NCBI GenBank assembly: GCA_050331455.1
Contig: JBHJGV010000063.1
Location: 1 to 14,006 of the forward strand
From: CAYUYV01 sp050331455
GTDB taxonomy: Bacteria; Pseudomonadota; Alphaproteobacteria; JAJFIK01
Length of the DNA stretch: 14,006 nt
Direction of reading: 5' to 3'
The notes below the pieces were generated by a model. The model worked only from the letters and a program-made list of their open reading frames with translations. It ran no database searches and was not told the DNA's origin. Below, in pieces: positions 7,251 to 14,006 of the stretch. Positions within the stretch are counted from its first letter, which is position 1. Each line of letters starts with the position of its first letter. Position numbers and translations under genes: made by a program.

Positions 7251-8459
7251 ATGCATCGGTTGGCTGAAGCGATGGTGTCTGGTGTGCCGCATGCGACGAG
7301 GCCGTGTGCGGTGACCGCTTCCCTGTTCCTCCTGCTGTTCATGGTCCTGGCCGCTTTTGCCCCGGACCCGTCTTGGGCGGGTGATGAAACCCTGCGGCGC
7401 GAAAAGTCCTCACCCCATGGCGACGCGGCCGAAACCGACCCCCCATCTGAGACGCCTTCCCAGACAGATCCCGAGGACCCACTCGGTTTTTTGAGCGATG
7501 AACCCCTCGTGGTGCCCGATTTGCGTTTCGTCGGGGCTCGGGGCACCGTGCTGAAGTCATCCGGCAGCATGGAACAGGTGATCGTCGAGGGATCCCTCAC
7601 GGATTTTGAGAAAATTCTCACCGAGGCCATGCAGATCGACGGGTTCTTCTCCGATGCGGAGCGCTTCGAGGAAGAACTGCGGGTAAGCCGGTTGCGGGTC
7701 CGGGCGGATGCGTTCTATCGCGACGGGACCGGGGTCGATTTCGACTTCAATCTTCGGGGCCGCTTCGTGCTGCCTCAAACGGACAACCGCTTGGTTCTTC
7801 TCCTGTCCGGCGATTTCGACGGGGCCCTTGGCGATGAGGACAATCCCCAGCAGTCGGACATCAAATCCCTGCTCGAGCCCGAAGACGAGCGGGAGGATGG
7901 CGTGCTGGCCATCCAAGGGTTTCTGGCCGCAACGGACCGACTCAATATCAGTATTCAGGCGGGCGGCCGGCTGCGGGGTGGGAGCCCCATCGCCTTTGTG
8001 GGCCCACGCTACCGACAGACCTTCGATGTCGGGCCCTTGGGGCTCATGCGTGTGCTGGTCCAGGCCCGATGGTTCACGGATGAGGGCTTCGCGGTTCGGG
8101 GCTTCGTCGACTTTGACCGGCGGTTGAGCGACCGCTTCTTCCTGCGCGTGACACCCCGGGCCGACTGGCGCGAAGAAGATGACGGCATTTTCTACGGGCT
8201 GGATTTCGACCTCACCCAGGAAATCACGGGCCAGCAAAGACTGCGCTACCAGGTCGCGATGCGTGCGGCGACTCAGCCCGAAGACGAAATCAGGCGCGTT
8301 ACCTTCCGCCTCAATTATCGGCGGCGGTTGTTCTGGGACTGGTTTGCACTTGAAGTGGCGCCCGAGATTTCCCTCCTCGAAGAACGGGATTATGCCGTCA
8401 CGCCTGGGATTTTCATTCGGGGCGATGTGATTTTCGGACCTTTTGGACTAGGCTTTTGA
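7251..8459 (+). CDS. Predicted outer-membrane beta-barrel protein, unknown function
   Basis: I do not recognise a named family. The 402-residue product begins with a signal peptide: hydrophobic core VTASLFLLLFMVLAAF (21-36) and likely cleavage after SWA (residue 43). An acidic, Pro-rich stretch (44-90) follows, then from about 145 onward many short alternating polar/apolar strands with Arg, Asp, Tyr and Trp typical of membrane beta-barrels (LNISIQAGGRLRGG, GLMRVLVQARWF, GFAVRGFVDFDRRL, FFLRVTPRADW, VTFRLNYRRRLFWDWFALEV). The last residue is Phe, as in many proteins inserted by the BAM complex. ATG 7251 is the first in-frame start after a stop at 7209; its ribosome site is weak, and Met8 (7272) is an alternative. 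It follows the lipoprotein gene by 131 nt on the same strand. It could be a T2SS partner or substrate, or be unrelated. Confidence 0.8.
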   Translation: MHRLAEAMVSGVPHATRPCAVTASLFLLLFMVLAAFAPDPSWAGDETLRREKSSPHGDAAETDPPSETPSQTDPEDPLGFLSDEPLVVPDLRFVGARGTVLKSSGSMEQVIVEGSLTDFEKILTEAMQIDGFFSDAERFEEELRVSRLRVRADAFYRDGTGVDFDFNLRGRFVLPQTDNRLVLLLSGDFDGALGDEDNPQQSDIKSLLEPEDEREDGVLAIQGFLAATDRLNISIQAGGRLRGGSPIAFVGPRYRQTFDVGPLGLMRVLVQARWFTDEGFAVRGFVDFDRRLSDRFFLRVTPRADWREEDDGIFYGLDFDLTQEITGQQRLRYQVAMRAATQPEDEIRRVTFRLNYRRRLFWDWFALEVAPEISLLEERDYAVTPGIFIRGDVIFGPFGLGF

Positions 8460-8517
8460 ATTCTCTGACTTATCCATAAAATTAAAAAGTTGTGAATTAC
8501 TCCGGATGATCAGCGCA

Positions 8518-8608
8518 TTGGGTTGGACACACCAAAAACTTAGCATAACATGAATAAGAGTTCATCGTGTGGGTCTCGTTTTCGTACCCTTTTACCGCGA
8601 CAACCCAA
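8518..8608. repeat. 8-nt inverted repeat spanning the promoter candidate
   Basis: TTGGGTTG (8518-8525) overlaps the -35 hexamer, and its exact reverse complement CAACCCAA lies at 8601-8608. ATTGGGT also recurs directly at 8517-8523 and 8637-8643. It could be an operator or chance. Confidence 0.3.
8523..8551 (+). promoter_or_regulatory. Candidate sigma70-type promoter for the signalling block
   Basis: TTGGAC (8523-8528) and TAACAT (8546-8551) are separated by exactly 17 nt, close to the housekeeping consensus, in the most AT-rich part of the window. Transcription would begin near 8558, leaving a leader of about 380 nt before the gene at 8940. The leader length is unusual, so a second promoter nearer the gene, or a separate small RNA, is possible. 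Confidence 0.5.
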
Positions 8609-8924
8609 CACATGGTGTCGGTCGCTGAAAAGCGCGATTGGGTCGAAGCGATAGTTCGCTAAGTCTTTGATTACGCACGATCAAGCAGGGATGTCTGGAA
8701 ACGGTCCAAACTGGGCATGGCGCGAAATTCCGGTATGGGCGGTGAAAGCGTCCACCGGGCGCCTGAGGGATTGCTCCATCGTCCTGGTCCGGACGAGCGT
8801 CAAGGCGGCACAGAACCCAGTCGGTCGGCGCTCATCACCTTTTCCCCTCTTCCGCGAAAGACTCCGTGGGTGCCGCGGGATCTCGGAACCGGACCATTCC
8901 TCCCATAGGGCCGAACCATAAGAC

Positions 8925-8931
8925 AAAGGGG
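8925..8931 (+). promoter_or_regulatory. Shine-Dalgarno of the REC-PAS gene
   Basis: AAAGGGG lies 8 nt before ATG 8940 and favours it over the in-frame Met10 codon at 8967, which has only a weak site. Confidence 0.6.
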
Positions 8932-8939
8932 CAGATAAC

Positions 8940-9671
8940 ATGGAACCCGCATTCGCTGAGTTTGGAATGGCAGAGCCAAGCCTAAAGCGCGTTCTTCTTG
9001 TGGAAGACGATCCGCGGGATGCCAAACTGATCCAGTCGATGCTGGAAGGGCAGATCGAGGAGCCCTTTCATTTCGAGGTCGTCACGCATCTGAGCGATGC
9101 GCTGCGCCGCCTGGAACAGGCGGATATCGACCTCGTTTTCCTCGATCTTGGCCTGCCGGACAGTCAGTCCTTCCGCGAATCGATCGCCCGGCTGCGCGAA
9201 CACAGCGATACCCCGATCATCGTCCTCACGGGGCAGAACGATACGACTCTCGGCCCTGCATGCATCCATTGGGGTGCTGAGGATTTCATTACCAAGGATT
9301 CTCTTGAACCGTCCTTCCTGATGCGGACCGCCGTTCACTCGGTTCGTCGCCATTGGGTCACAACCCTGCGTCTGCGGGAAATCGTGCGCCGTTTCGAGGA
9401 CGGGAGCGCCTGTCACGAAGCGATCGCCGATGCCGCCGAGCCCATGGTCTCGGTCACTGCGGCCGGGCGGGTGATCTTCATCAACGATGCGGCATGCCGG
9501 TTTCTCGGCACCTCCTTTGAGACCATTGCCGGGGCGGACCTGCTGCGTCACCTGAAGGAACGGGGCAAGGACCGCCGCCGCCGGGATATCCAGTTGGAGC
9601 GGATCGGCGACACTGTCTGCGACGGACAGGCCTGCCACATCCTTCTTTTGTCCGCATCAAGACATTTCTGA
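8940..9671 (+). CDS. Response regulator, REC-PAS, no DNA-binding output
   Basis: The 243-residue product is a cytoplasmic two-component receiver fused to a PAS domain. The REC domain (about 16-135) has the full active site: Glu22-Asp23-Asp24 acidic pocket, Asp69 phosphoacceptor in VFLDLGLPD, Thr97 in VLTG and Lys119 in ITKDS. A PAS domain follows (about 157-240), with the typical start DAAEPMVSVTAAGRVIFINDAACRFLG, and ends at the last strand (ACHILLLSAS). No helix-turn-helix, GGDEF, kinase or other output is present. ATG 8940 is supported by AAAGGGG. It is followed after 30 nt by the hybrid kinase gene on the same strand, so a joint operon is likely. It could act as a phosphate-controlled PAS adaptor binding a kinase; that is inference. 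Confidence 0.9.
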   Translation: MEPAFAEFGMAEPSLKRVLLVEDDPRDAKLIQSMLEGQIEEPFHFEVVTHLSDALRRLEQADIDLVFLDLGLPDSQSFRESIARLREHSDTPIIVLTGQNDTTLGPACIHWGAEDFITKDSLEPSFLMRTAVHSVRRHWVTTLRLREIVRRFEDGSACHEAIADAAEPMVSVTAAGRVIFINDAACRFLGTSFETIAGADLLRHLKERGKDRRRRDIQLERIGDTVCDGQACHILLLSASRHF

Positions 9672-9701
9672 CTCATCCCCTTCGCAAACGGCACGTCCAT
9701 C

Positions 9702-11408
9702 ATGAACCTCCAGATGCACAGGCCCGCTCCCCATCAGTTCGCCCCCGTTCCTGGGCCGCAGACTGTGCTCCATATTGAGGACGACGCGGCCGACTGCCGG
9801 TTGCTTGAAGCGGTGGTTCAAGGTGGGGACTGGCCGGATCCGGCGGCTCGGCCGCGCCGGCTCGTGCGGGCATCGTCCCTCAAAGAGGCCTACACGATCC
9901 TCGATCAGGATGCCGTCGATGCGGTCATTCTCGATCTCGGGCTGGGGGACAGCTCCGGGGTCGAGACCTGCGCCCGATTGCTCCACGATTTTCCCCAGGT
10001 CCCGGTGATCGTTCTGACTGGAGACGATGGCCCGGGCCGCGGTCTCGAGGCGGTCCGCCTCGGTGCACAGGATTTCCTCAGCAAGAACGACATATCCGCC
10101 GTCGGATTATGGCGTGCCTTGACCTTCGGGCTGGAGCGTCACCTGGCACGCCGGAGCCTCGCGCAGGCCCTTGCCGAGAAAGAAGACGCCCAAAGGGCGG
10201 CGGAGCGTGCCAGCCGGGTGAAATCGGAATTCCTCCGCCTCATGAGCCATGAGTTCCGCACGCCCCTCAATGGGATCATCGGGCTCGCCTCCGCCCTGGA
10301 GCAGGAGTCAGGCGCAGGCCATCAGCGGGACGCGGTGTCGGATATCCGGCAGTCGGGTGAGAAGATCTTGTCCATGCTGACGGATATCCTCGATCTCCTT
10401 GCTTTCGAGTCCGGCGAGGCCACCCTGGCGCGGGAGACCTTCTCGGCCGAACAGGTGATCTCCAAAATCCGGACCAAGGCCGAAGCTGCTGCCCGGGATA
10501 AGGGAATCGCGCTGCATATCACCGACGAGGCTCGCCACTGGCCGACCCTTGTGGCCGATCCCGGGCGCATCGGGCAGGTGCTTGCCCACCTGGTCAGCAA
10601 TGCCATCAAGTTCACGGACAAAGGCAGGGTCGAGATCCGCGCCACCCTCGAAAGGGGCGAAGGCCCGGACGGCCGGGTGCGCTTCGACGTGCTCGATATG
10701 GGGCCGGGCCTGCCGCCCGCCGTCTGGACCCGGATCATGGACCACTTCGGACAGGGGGATCTGCAGGACACCGTCCCGGGCCGATCGGGCCTTGGGCTCG
10801 GTCTCGCCCTGTCCAACGCCCTGGTGACGGCCATGGGCGGGACGCTGAGCCTCGAGACCGGCCCGGAAGAGGGCGCGCCCCTCGAAGGGGCACATGTCTG
10901 GTTTTCCGTGCCCGTGGCGATCACGCCGGACCATCAGGCCCGCCGCCGCCCCCCCTTGAGGTCCGGCTTCACCGGTGGGGTGGAGGCGAGCGTGCGGACC
11001 GGGCTGGAGCGGATCTACCGTATTCTGATTGTCGAGGATACGGCCATCAACCGCCATGTCTTCGATGCCATTCTGCGCGGTACGGATTATCTCTATGATT
11101 TTTCCGAAGATGGATGGTCGGCCCTTAAGCGTGTGCGCAAACGGGCCTATTCCCTGATCCTCATGGATATCCAGCTTCCGGGCATCGATGGCATCGAAAC
11201 GGCCAAACGCATCCGGGCTCAGTCGACCCTCAATGCGCACACGCCCATGCTGGCCGTCACGGCCTTCGGTGTCGCGGGCGATCAGGAGCGGTTTTTGAAC
11301 GAAGGATTCGACGGCTATCTGCCCAAACCCGTCACGCCGGAGTCCCTGCTTACAGCCATTGAACGCTATATCCACCCGGTGACCGCCCCATCCCTCATTG
11401 AGACCTGA
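9702..11408 (+). CDS. Hybrid histidine kinase, REC-HisKA-HATPase-REC
   Basis: This 568-residue soluble kinase has no membrane segment. The N-terminal REC domain (about 20-145) carries Glu26-Asp27-Asp28, Asp78 (VILDLG), Thr106 and Lys128. The HisKA domain (about 173-240) has the phosphoacceptor His183 in SHEFRTPLN. The HATPase_c domain (about 282-405) has N-box Asn300, G1 DMGPG (332-336) and G2 GLGLGLAL (363-370). A second REC domain (about 438-558) has Glu445-Asp446, Asp489 (LILMD), Thr520 and Lys542. All catalytic residues are present. Input through the N-terminal REC implies control by another kinase, such as the downstream one, and the C-terminal REC suggests an onward phosphorelay through an Hpt protein not seen here. 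ATG 9702 lacks a strong ribosome site; Met5 (9714) is possible. The next gene follows after 63 nt. Confidence 0.94.
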   Translation: MNLQMHRPAPHQFAPVPGPQTVLHIEDDAADCRLLEAVVQGGDWPDPAARPRRLVRASSLKEAYTILDQDAVDAVILDLGLGDSSGVETCARLLHDFPQVPVIVLTGDDGPGRGLEAVRLGAQDFLSKNDISAVGLWRALTFGLERHLARRSLAQALAEKEDAQRAAERASRVKSEFLRLMSHEFRTPLNGIIGLASALEQESGAGHQRDAVSDIRQSGEKILSMLTDILDLLAFESGEATLARETFSAEQVISKIRTKAEAAARDKGIALHITDEARHWPTLVADPGRIGQVLAHLVSNAIKFTDKGRVEIRATLERGEGPDGRVRFDVLDMGPGLPPAVWTRIMDHFGQGDLQDTVPGRSGLGLGLALSNALVTAMGGTLSLETGPEEGAPLEGAHVWFSVPVAITPDHQARRRPPLRSGFTGGVEASVRTGLERIYRILIVEDTAINRHVFDAILRGTDYLYDFSEDGWSALKRVRKRAYSLILMDIQLPGIDGIETAKRIRAQSTLNAHTPMLAVTAFGVAGDQERFLNEGFDGYLPKPVTPESLLTAIERYIHPVTAPSLIET

Positions 11409-11471
11409 TTACCGGTCGGGGGGCCGCCTTGCGTTTTTGATCCGTCTTCAGCGCATCCAGCGAGGCCTGCC

Positions 11472-13307
11472 ATGTCCCACTCCCAACTTATCGACCGGCC
11501 GCCGCACACCCTTCCGGCTTTTGCGCCGTCGCTTTTCCCCATCGCCGATCCGCCCGGAGCGGAAGCCAGCGACATGCGGGCCATTCGGCTCGCGCTCAGC
11601 CGATTCACAGGTGTCTCCCGGGTCGAGGACCTGGCCTGCATCACGGCAGAAATCGCCCGGTCCGTCGTGGGCGCGTTCCGGGTGGAGGTCCACGCTTGTG
11701 GTGCGGAGGGCGGCACGCGTCTGATCGCCGAAAGCCTGCGCGGGATGTGTGCACCGGTCCCCATGGACGGCGCGCGGGAGCCAGCCTGGCCCGAGGGATT
11801 TCTGACCCATCTGAGGCACGTGCGCGTTCTGTCGTTGTCCCTGGCATCCGCCGGGGCGCCGGATCTCGGAGATGCCCAGTCCCGCCTGCGCGATTTGGGA
11901 GCGGGGCATGCCATTTTTGCGGCGTTGACCCAACAGGATCGCTTGATAGGCCTTGTCGTGTGTCTGTGCCGAGCTGATCAGGGCGTCGCGCAGCCCCTTC
12001 TCAACATGCTGGAGACGCTCGCCGGCATGTCCTCACTGCAGATGGTCGCTCTTCAGCAGAGGGATATTCTGGAGCGGGATCGAGCCGCCCGTGCGGTGCT
12101 TGTCACCCTGATGGCGGCGCTTCAAACGGGCCGGACAGGCAGCGAGGCGATTGATCGCCATGGCCCAGACCTGGCCCATATGCTTCAGGCGGATGGCTGC
12201 GCACTCGTGGACGGCCACACGGTGACGTCCTTCGGTGTCGCGCCTGAACCATCGGTGTTGCGGACCTTTGTCCAACAGCGCGAGGATGCTCTGGCAAAGG
12301 GCCCCCTCATGGAGCCGGGCGTTCCGGGCGGGGACGGCGATCGGCCCCTGGGCAATTTGGGGGGCCTCGACATTCTTGCCGTCCCGGTGGTGCCCTCAGC
12401 GACCACTCTGTTGTGGTTTCGCACCCACTCCCCCATGGCGGCAAGCGTCGCCGACCCTCTGGGGTGGCGGGAGATCGATGTGGAGTGCGCCTGCCGGATC
12501 GCGGAACTGTGGGACCATTTGGCCACGCGGGAGCATCTAGCCCGAACACGGCGCCGGCTGGAACGGGAAACGGCCCTCCTGGTGCAGACCAATCGGGAAC
12601 TCGACCGCTTCGCCTATCTCGCTTCGCATGACCTGCGCGAACCGCTGCGCATGGTGGTGAGCTATTGCACGCTTCTGGAGCAGCGCTATGCCGCGCAGCT
12701 TGACGATTCGGCCCGCGATTTCATCGCGTTCGCGGTGGATGGAGCGCGCCGGATGGATCACCTTGTGGACGGTCTCTTGAGCTATTCCCAGGTCACGACC
12801 CATGGGGGCACGTTCGAGCGGACACCGCTGCGGCCCCTTGTGGAGCGCGTTCTGGAGGAGTTGAAAGGCCGGATCGACCGGTGCGGAGCGCGGGTTCACA
12901 TTGACGCCATGCCGACCCTTGAGGTGGATCGCAATCAGATGATCCTGCTGTTCAGCCATTTGATTATCAATGCCCTGACATTCGTTGCGTCGGGTCAGAG
13001 GCCGAACATCATGATCCGGAGCCGGAAACGGCGGGACCAGGTTGATATCCTGATTGACGATGAGGGGATCGGCATCAGTCCCGAATTTGCGGACCGGATT
13101 TTCGATCTATTCCAGCGGTTGCATACCCGAGATCAGTATCCTGGAAACGGGCTTGGTTTGACAATCTGTCGACGCATAGTAACCCGCCATGGTGGTATCA
13201 TCCGGGCTTTGCCGAAACCGGTCGGCGCTCGCTTCATCGTCACACTGCCGGTTAAGACGTTTCCAGTGTCATCGGAAATGACAGACCCGGATCGGTCGCC
13301 ATCGTGA
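11472..13307 (+). CDS. Phytochrome-like histidine kinase with degenerate GAF-PHY sensor
   Basis: The 611-residue soluble kinase has a GAF domain (about 38-200), a PHY-like domain (about 205-350), HisKA (about 372-440; His386 in SHDLREPL) and HATPase_c (about 485-595; N-box Asn500, G1 DDEGIGI 529-535, G2 GNGLGLTI 558-565). The kinase half is of the cyanobacterial-phytochrome type (RELDRFAYLASHDLREPLR; IFDLFQRLH). In the sensor, SRLRDLG...DRLIGLVVC follows the phytochrome GAF pattern and DGCALVDG plus LLWFR the PHY pattern. Compared with bilin-binding relatives it lacks the N-terminal PAS with its Cys, the DIP motif (E-P-A at the aligned place), the GAF histidines (VVCLC replaces the ACHH-type end) and the PHY tongue with PRxSF. 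So it probably senses something else. ATG 11472 follows GAGG by 6 nt. Its 3' end overlaps the convergent Rcp1-like gene by 56 nt. Confidence 0.88.
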   Translation: MSHSQLIDRPPHTLPAFAPSLFPIADPPGAEASDMRAIRLALSRFTGVSRVEDLACITAEIARSVVGAFRVEVHACGAEGGTRLIAESLRGMCAPVPMDGAREPAWPEGFLTHLRHVRVLSLSLASAGAPDLGDAQSRLRDLGAGHAIFAALTQQDRLIGLVVCLCRADQGVAQPLLNMLETLAGMSSLQMVALQQRDILERDRAARAVLVTLMAALQTGRTGSEAIDRHGPDLAHMLQADGCALVDGHTVTSFGVAPEPSVLRTFVQQREDALAKGPLMEPGVPGGDGDRPLGNLGGLDILAVPVVPSATTLLWFRTHSPMAASVADPLGWREIDVECACRIAELWDHLATREHLARTRRRLERETALLVQTNRELDRFAYLASHDLREPLRMVVSYCTLLEQRYAAQLDDSARDFIAFAVDGARRMDHLVDGLLSYSQVTTHGGTFERTPLRPLVERVLEELKGRIDRCGARVHIDAMPTLEVDRNQMILLFSHLIINALTFVASGQRPNIMIRSRKRRDQVDILIDDEGIGISPEFADRIFDLFQRLHTRDQYPGNGLGLTICRRIVTRHGGIIRALPKPVGARFIVTLPVKTFPVSSEMTDPDRSPS

Positions 13308-13719
13308 CGCTGTCCACCCAGAAGGCACCAATGGCCTGCGCGAGCTTTACGAAATCGTCGAAATCATCAGGTTTCGTGACATAAGCGTTGGCATGCCGCT
13401 CATAGCAGTCGGTGATGTCCCGATGCGATGTAGACGAACTGAGGATGATGATCGGCGTGCAATGCAAATGACGATCGGCCTTGACCTCGCTCAAGACCTC
13501 GCGCCCGTGCCGCCCCGGCAAATTCAGATCGAGCAGCACCAGATCGACGGGACGTGCGGCGTGAATACGCTGTCGCAAGTGAGACAGAGCTTCATCACCG
13601 TCCTTTTTGACTTCAATTGAGGTCGCCTGGGTGATCCGGTCAAAGCTCTCGCAGATGAGGCGTGCATCGCCCGGATTGTCTTCAACGACCAAAATCTGAA
13701 CAGGAGTATTGCTTTTCAC
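13252..13719 (-). CDS. Rcp1-type single-domain response regulator
   Basis: The 155-residue product is a stand-alone receiver of the kind partnered with phytochromes (Rcp1 family). Active-site residues are present: Glu13-Asp14 (VVEDNPGD), the phosphoacceptor Asp64 (LVLLDLNLPG), Ser94/Ser95 in place of Thr in IILSSS, and Lys116 in VTKPDD. Rcp1-like features include EVLSEVK after the phosphosite, the phrase NAYVTKPDDFDDF, and a helix reaching FW near residue 134. There is no output domain. The start is GTG (13719-13717) with GGAGG 5 nt upstream on the minus strand; no ATG start is available nearby. The gene converges on the phytochrome-like kinase and overlaps its 3' end by 56 nt, which strongly suggests they are functional partners. 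Confidence 0.93.
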   Translation of the reverse strand: MKSNTPVQILVVEDNPGDARLICESFDRITQATSIEVKKDGDEALSHLRQRIHAARPVDLVLLDLNLPGRHGREVLSEVKADRHLHCTPIIILSSSTSHRDITDCYERHANAYVTKPDDFDDFVKLAQAIGAFWVDSVTMATDPGLSFPMTLETS

Positions 13720-13895
13720 ACAGTCCTCCCGTGGAGTGTCGTTAAGCCCGCAATGATAACGGTATAGAAATATGCCTCGGCTGTCACCCTCAATTGTTGA
13801 GAATTCGGGGGGAACATTATCGTAAGGAGGGCATCGAGCCCTCTGATCGGTGCGAGACGGTGGTTCTAGTGCACAGACTCATACGGATGGTGCAG
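13720..13895. other. Upstream region of the Rcp1-like gene, no gene seen
   Basis: This stretch should hold the promoter of the minus-strand response regulator. It has an AT-rich core (about 13751-13815) and an inverted repeat CTCAA-TTG-TTGAG (13789-13801). On the minus strand a weak -35-like TTGAGG overlaps the repeat, followed by TATTTC or TATACC at imperfect spacing. A hairpin GAGGGC-ATCGA-GCCCTC (13827-13843) has no T-tract on either strand. Confidence 0.4.
13725..13729 (-). promoter_or_regulatory. Shine-Dalgarno supporting the GTG start of the Rcp1-like gene
   Basis: On the minus strand GGAGG sits 5 nt before GTG 13719-13717, supporting this non-ATG start. Confidence 0.6.
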
Positions 13896-13992
13896 GCCGT
13901 CATCGCGAGCCGCGACAGCGGCGCGGCGATCCAGAGCCGCTGATTTGGAGCTTCGTGGCCCTGGATGGCTTCGCTTCGCTCGCCATGACGGC
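13896..13992. repeat. REP/MITE-like imperfect palindrome
   Basis: GCCGTCATCGCGAG (13896-13909) pairs with CTCGCCATGACGGC (13979-13992) at 13 of 14 positions. Inside, GCGATCCAG (13926-13934) mirrors CTGGATGGC (13961-13969). Such CGTCATsGCGAG...ATCCAG elements are common dispersed intergenic repeats in many proteobacteria, and the translated phrase LDGFASLAMT is a familiar by-product of them. The left arm carries extra bases relative to the right. Only one copy is in this window, so its repetitive nature is inferred from known elements. Confidence 0.65.
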
Positions 13993-14006
13993 GCGAACTG
14001 AATCAT

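Larger units (their letters stand above)
8460..8939. other. 480-nt intergenic region, AT-rich at its left
   Basis: This is the largest gene-free stretch. Its first ~100 nt are AT-rich compared with the rest of the window. It contains the promoter candidate at 8523-8551, an 8-nt inverted pair TTGGGTTG (8518-8525) and CAACCCAA (8601-8608), and a small hairpin AGCGA-TAGT-TCGCT (8648-8661). Open frames between 8667 and 8921 lack ribosome sites and familiar motifs. No clear intrinsic terminator follows the barrel gene. Confidence 0.6.

Noticed and set aside
8667..8921. 84-codon + strand frame in the intergenic region
   Set aside because: No ribosome site, no familiar motif, and competing frames of similar length on both strands (8717-8908 +, 8681-9025 -). 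Treated as non-coding.
13811..13815. GGAAC as a -35 of an alphaproteobacterial general stress (EcfG) promoter
   Set aside because: No CGTT-like -10 at 16-17 nt, and no gene downstream on that strand.
13827..13843. GAGGGC-ATCGA-GCCCTC hairpin as an intrinsic terminator
   Set aside because: There is no run of T after it on either strand, and no gene ends nearby.
13850..14006. Open frame from a GTG running off the right edge
   Set aside because: Most of it lies in the palindromic repeat, and its LDGFASLAMT phrase is a known translation by-product of such repeats.

Overview
The window comes from a high-GC Gram-negative bacterium. A complete run of type II secretion (T2SS) pseudopilin genes, an outer-membrane-type beta-barrel gene and a lipobox protein require a double membrane. 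The high-GC codon use, the CGTCATsGCGAG-type palindrome at the right end and the set of short response regulators suggest an alphaproteobacterium. That placement is inference, and I do not name a genus.

Layout. Positions 1-73 hold no A or T at all and look like a low-quality contig end. From about 75 to 6251 there is a tightly packed T2SS operon on the + strand: the 3' part of gspF, then gspG, H, I, J, K, L, M and N. Neighbouring genes mostly overlap by 4-29 nt. The genes for secretin, ATPase and GspC (gspD, E, C) would be expected upstream, outside the window. Two more + strand genes follow at short distance: a lipoprotein with a long proline-rich linker and a small C-terminal domain (6283-7119), and a predicted outer-membrane beta-barrel (7251-8459). 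Both may be accessory to, or co-transcribed with, the secretion system. I do not recognise either family.

A 480-nt gene-free gap (8460-8939) follows. Its left part is AT-rich and holds a good sigma70-type promoter candidate (8523-8551). It separates secretion from signalling.

The signalling block contains a REC-PAS response regulator (8940-9671), a REC-HisKA-HATPase-REC hybrid kinase (9702-11408), a phytochrome-like histidine kinase (11472-13307) and, on the opposite strand, an Rcp1-type single-domain response regulator (13252-13719). The last two overlap tail to tail by 56 nt. None of the four has a DNA-binding output, so the block looks like a phosphorelay acting by protein-protein contact or feeding a regulator elsewhere. 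The most interesting gene is the phytochrome-like kinase. Its sensory half still aligns by eye with phytochrome GAF and PHY domains, but it lacks the N-terminal PAS, the DIP motif, the bilin-contacting histidines and the PHY tongue, so it is probably not a bilin photoreceptor.

The right end (13720-14006) has no convincing gene. It carries a possible regulatory region for the Rcp1-like gene and a REP/MITE-like imperfect palindrome (13896-13992).
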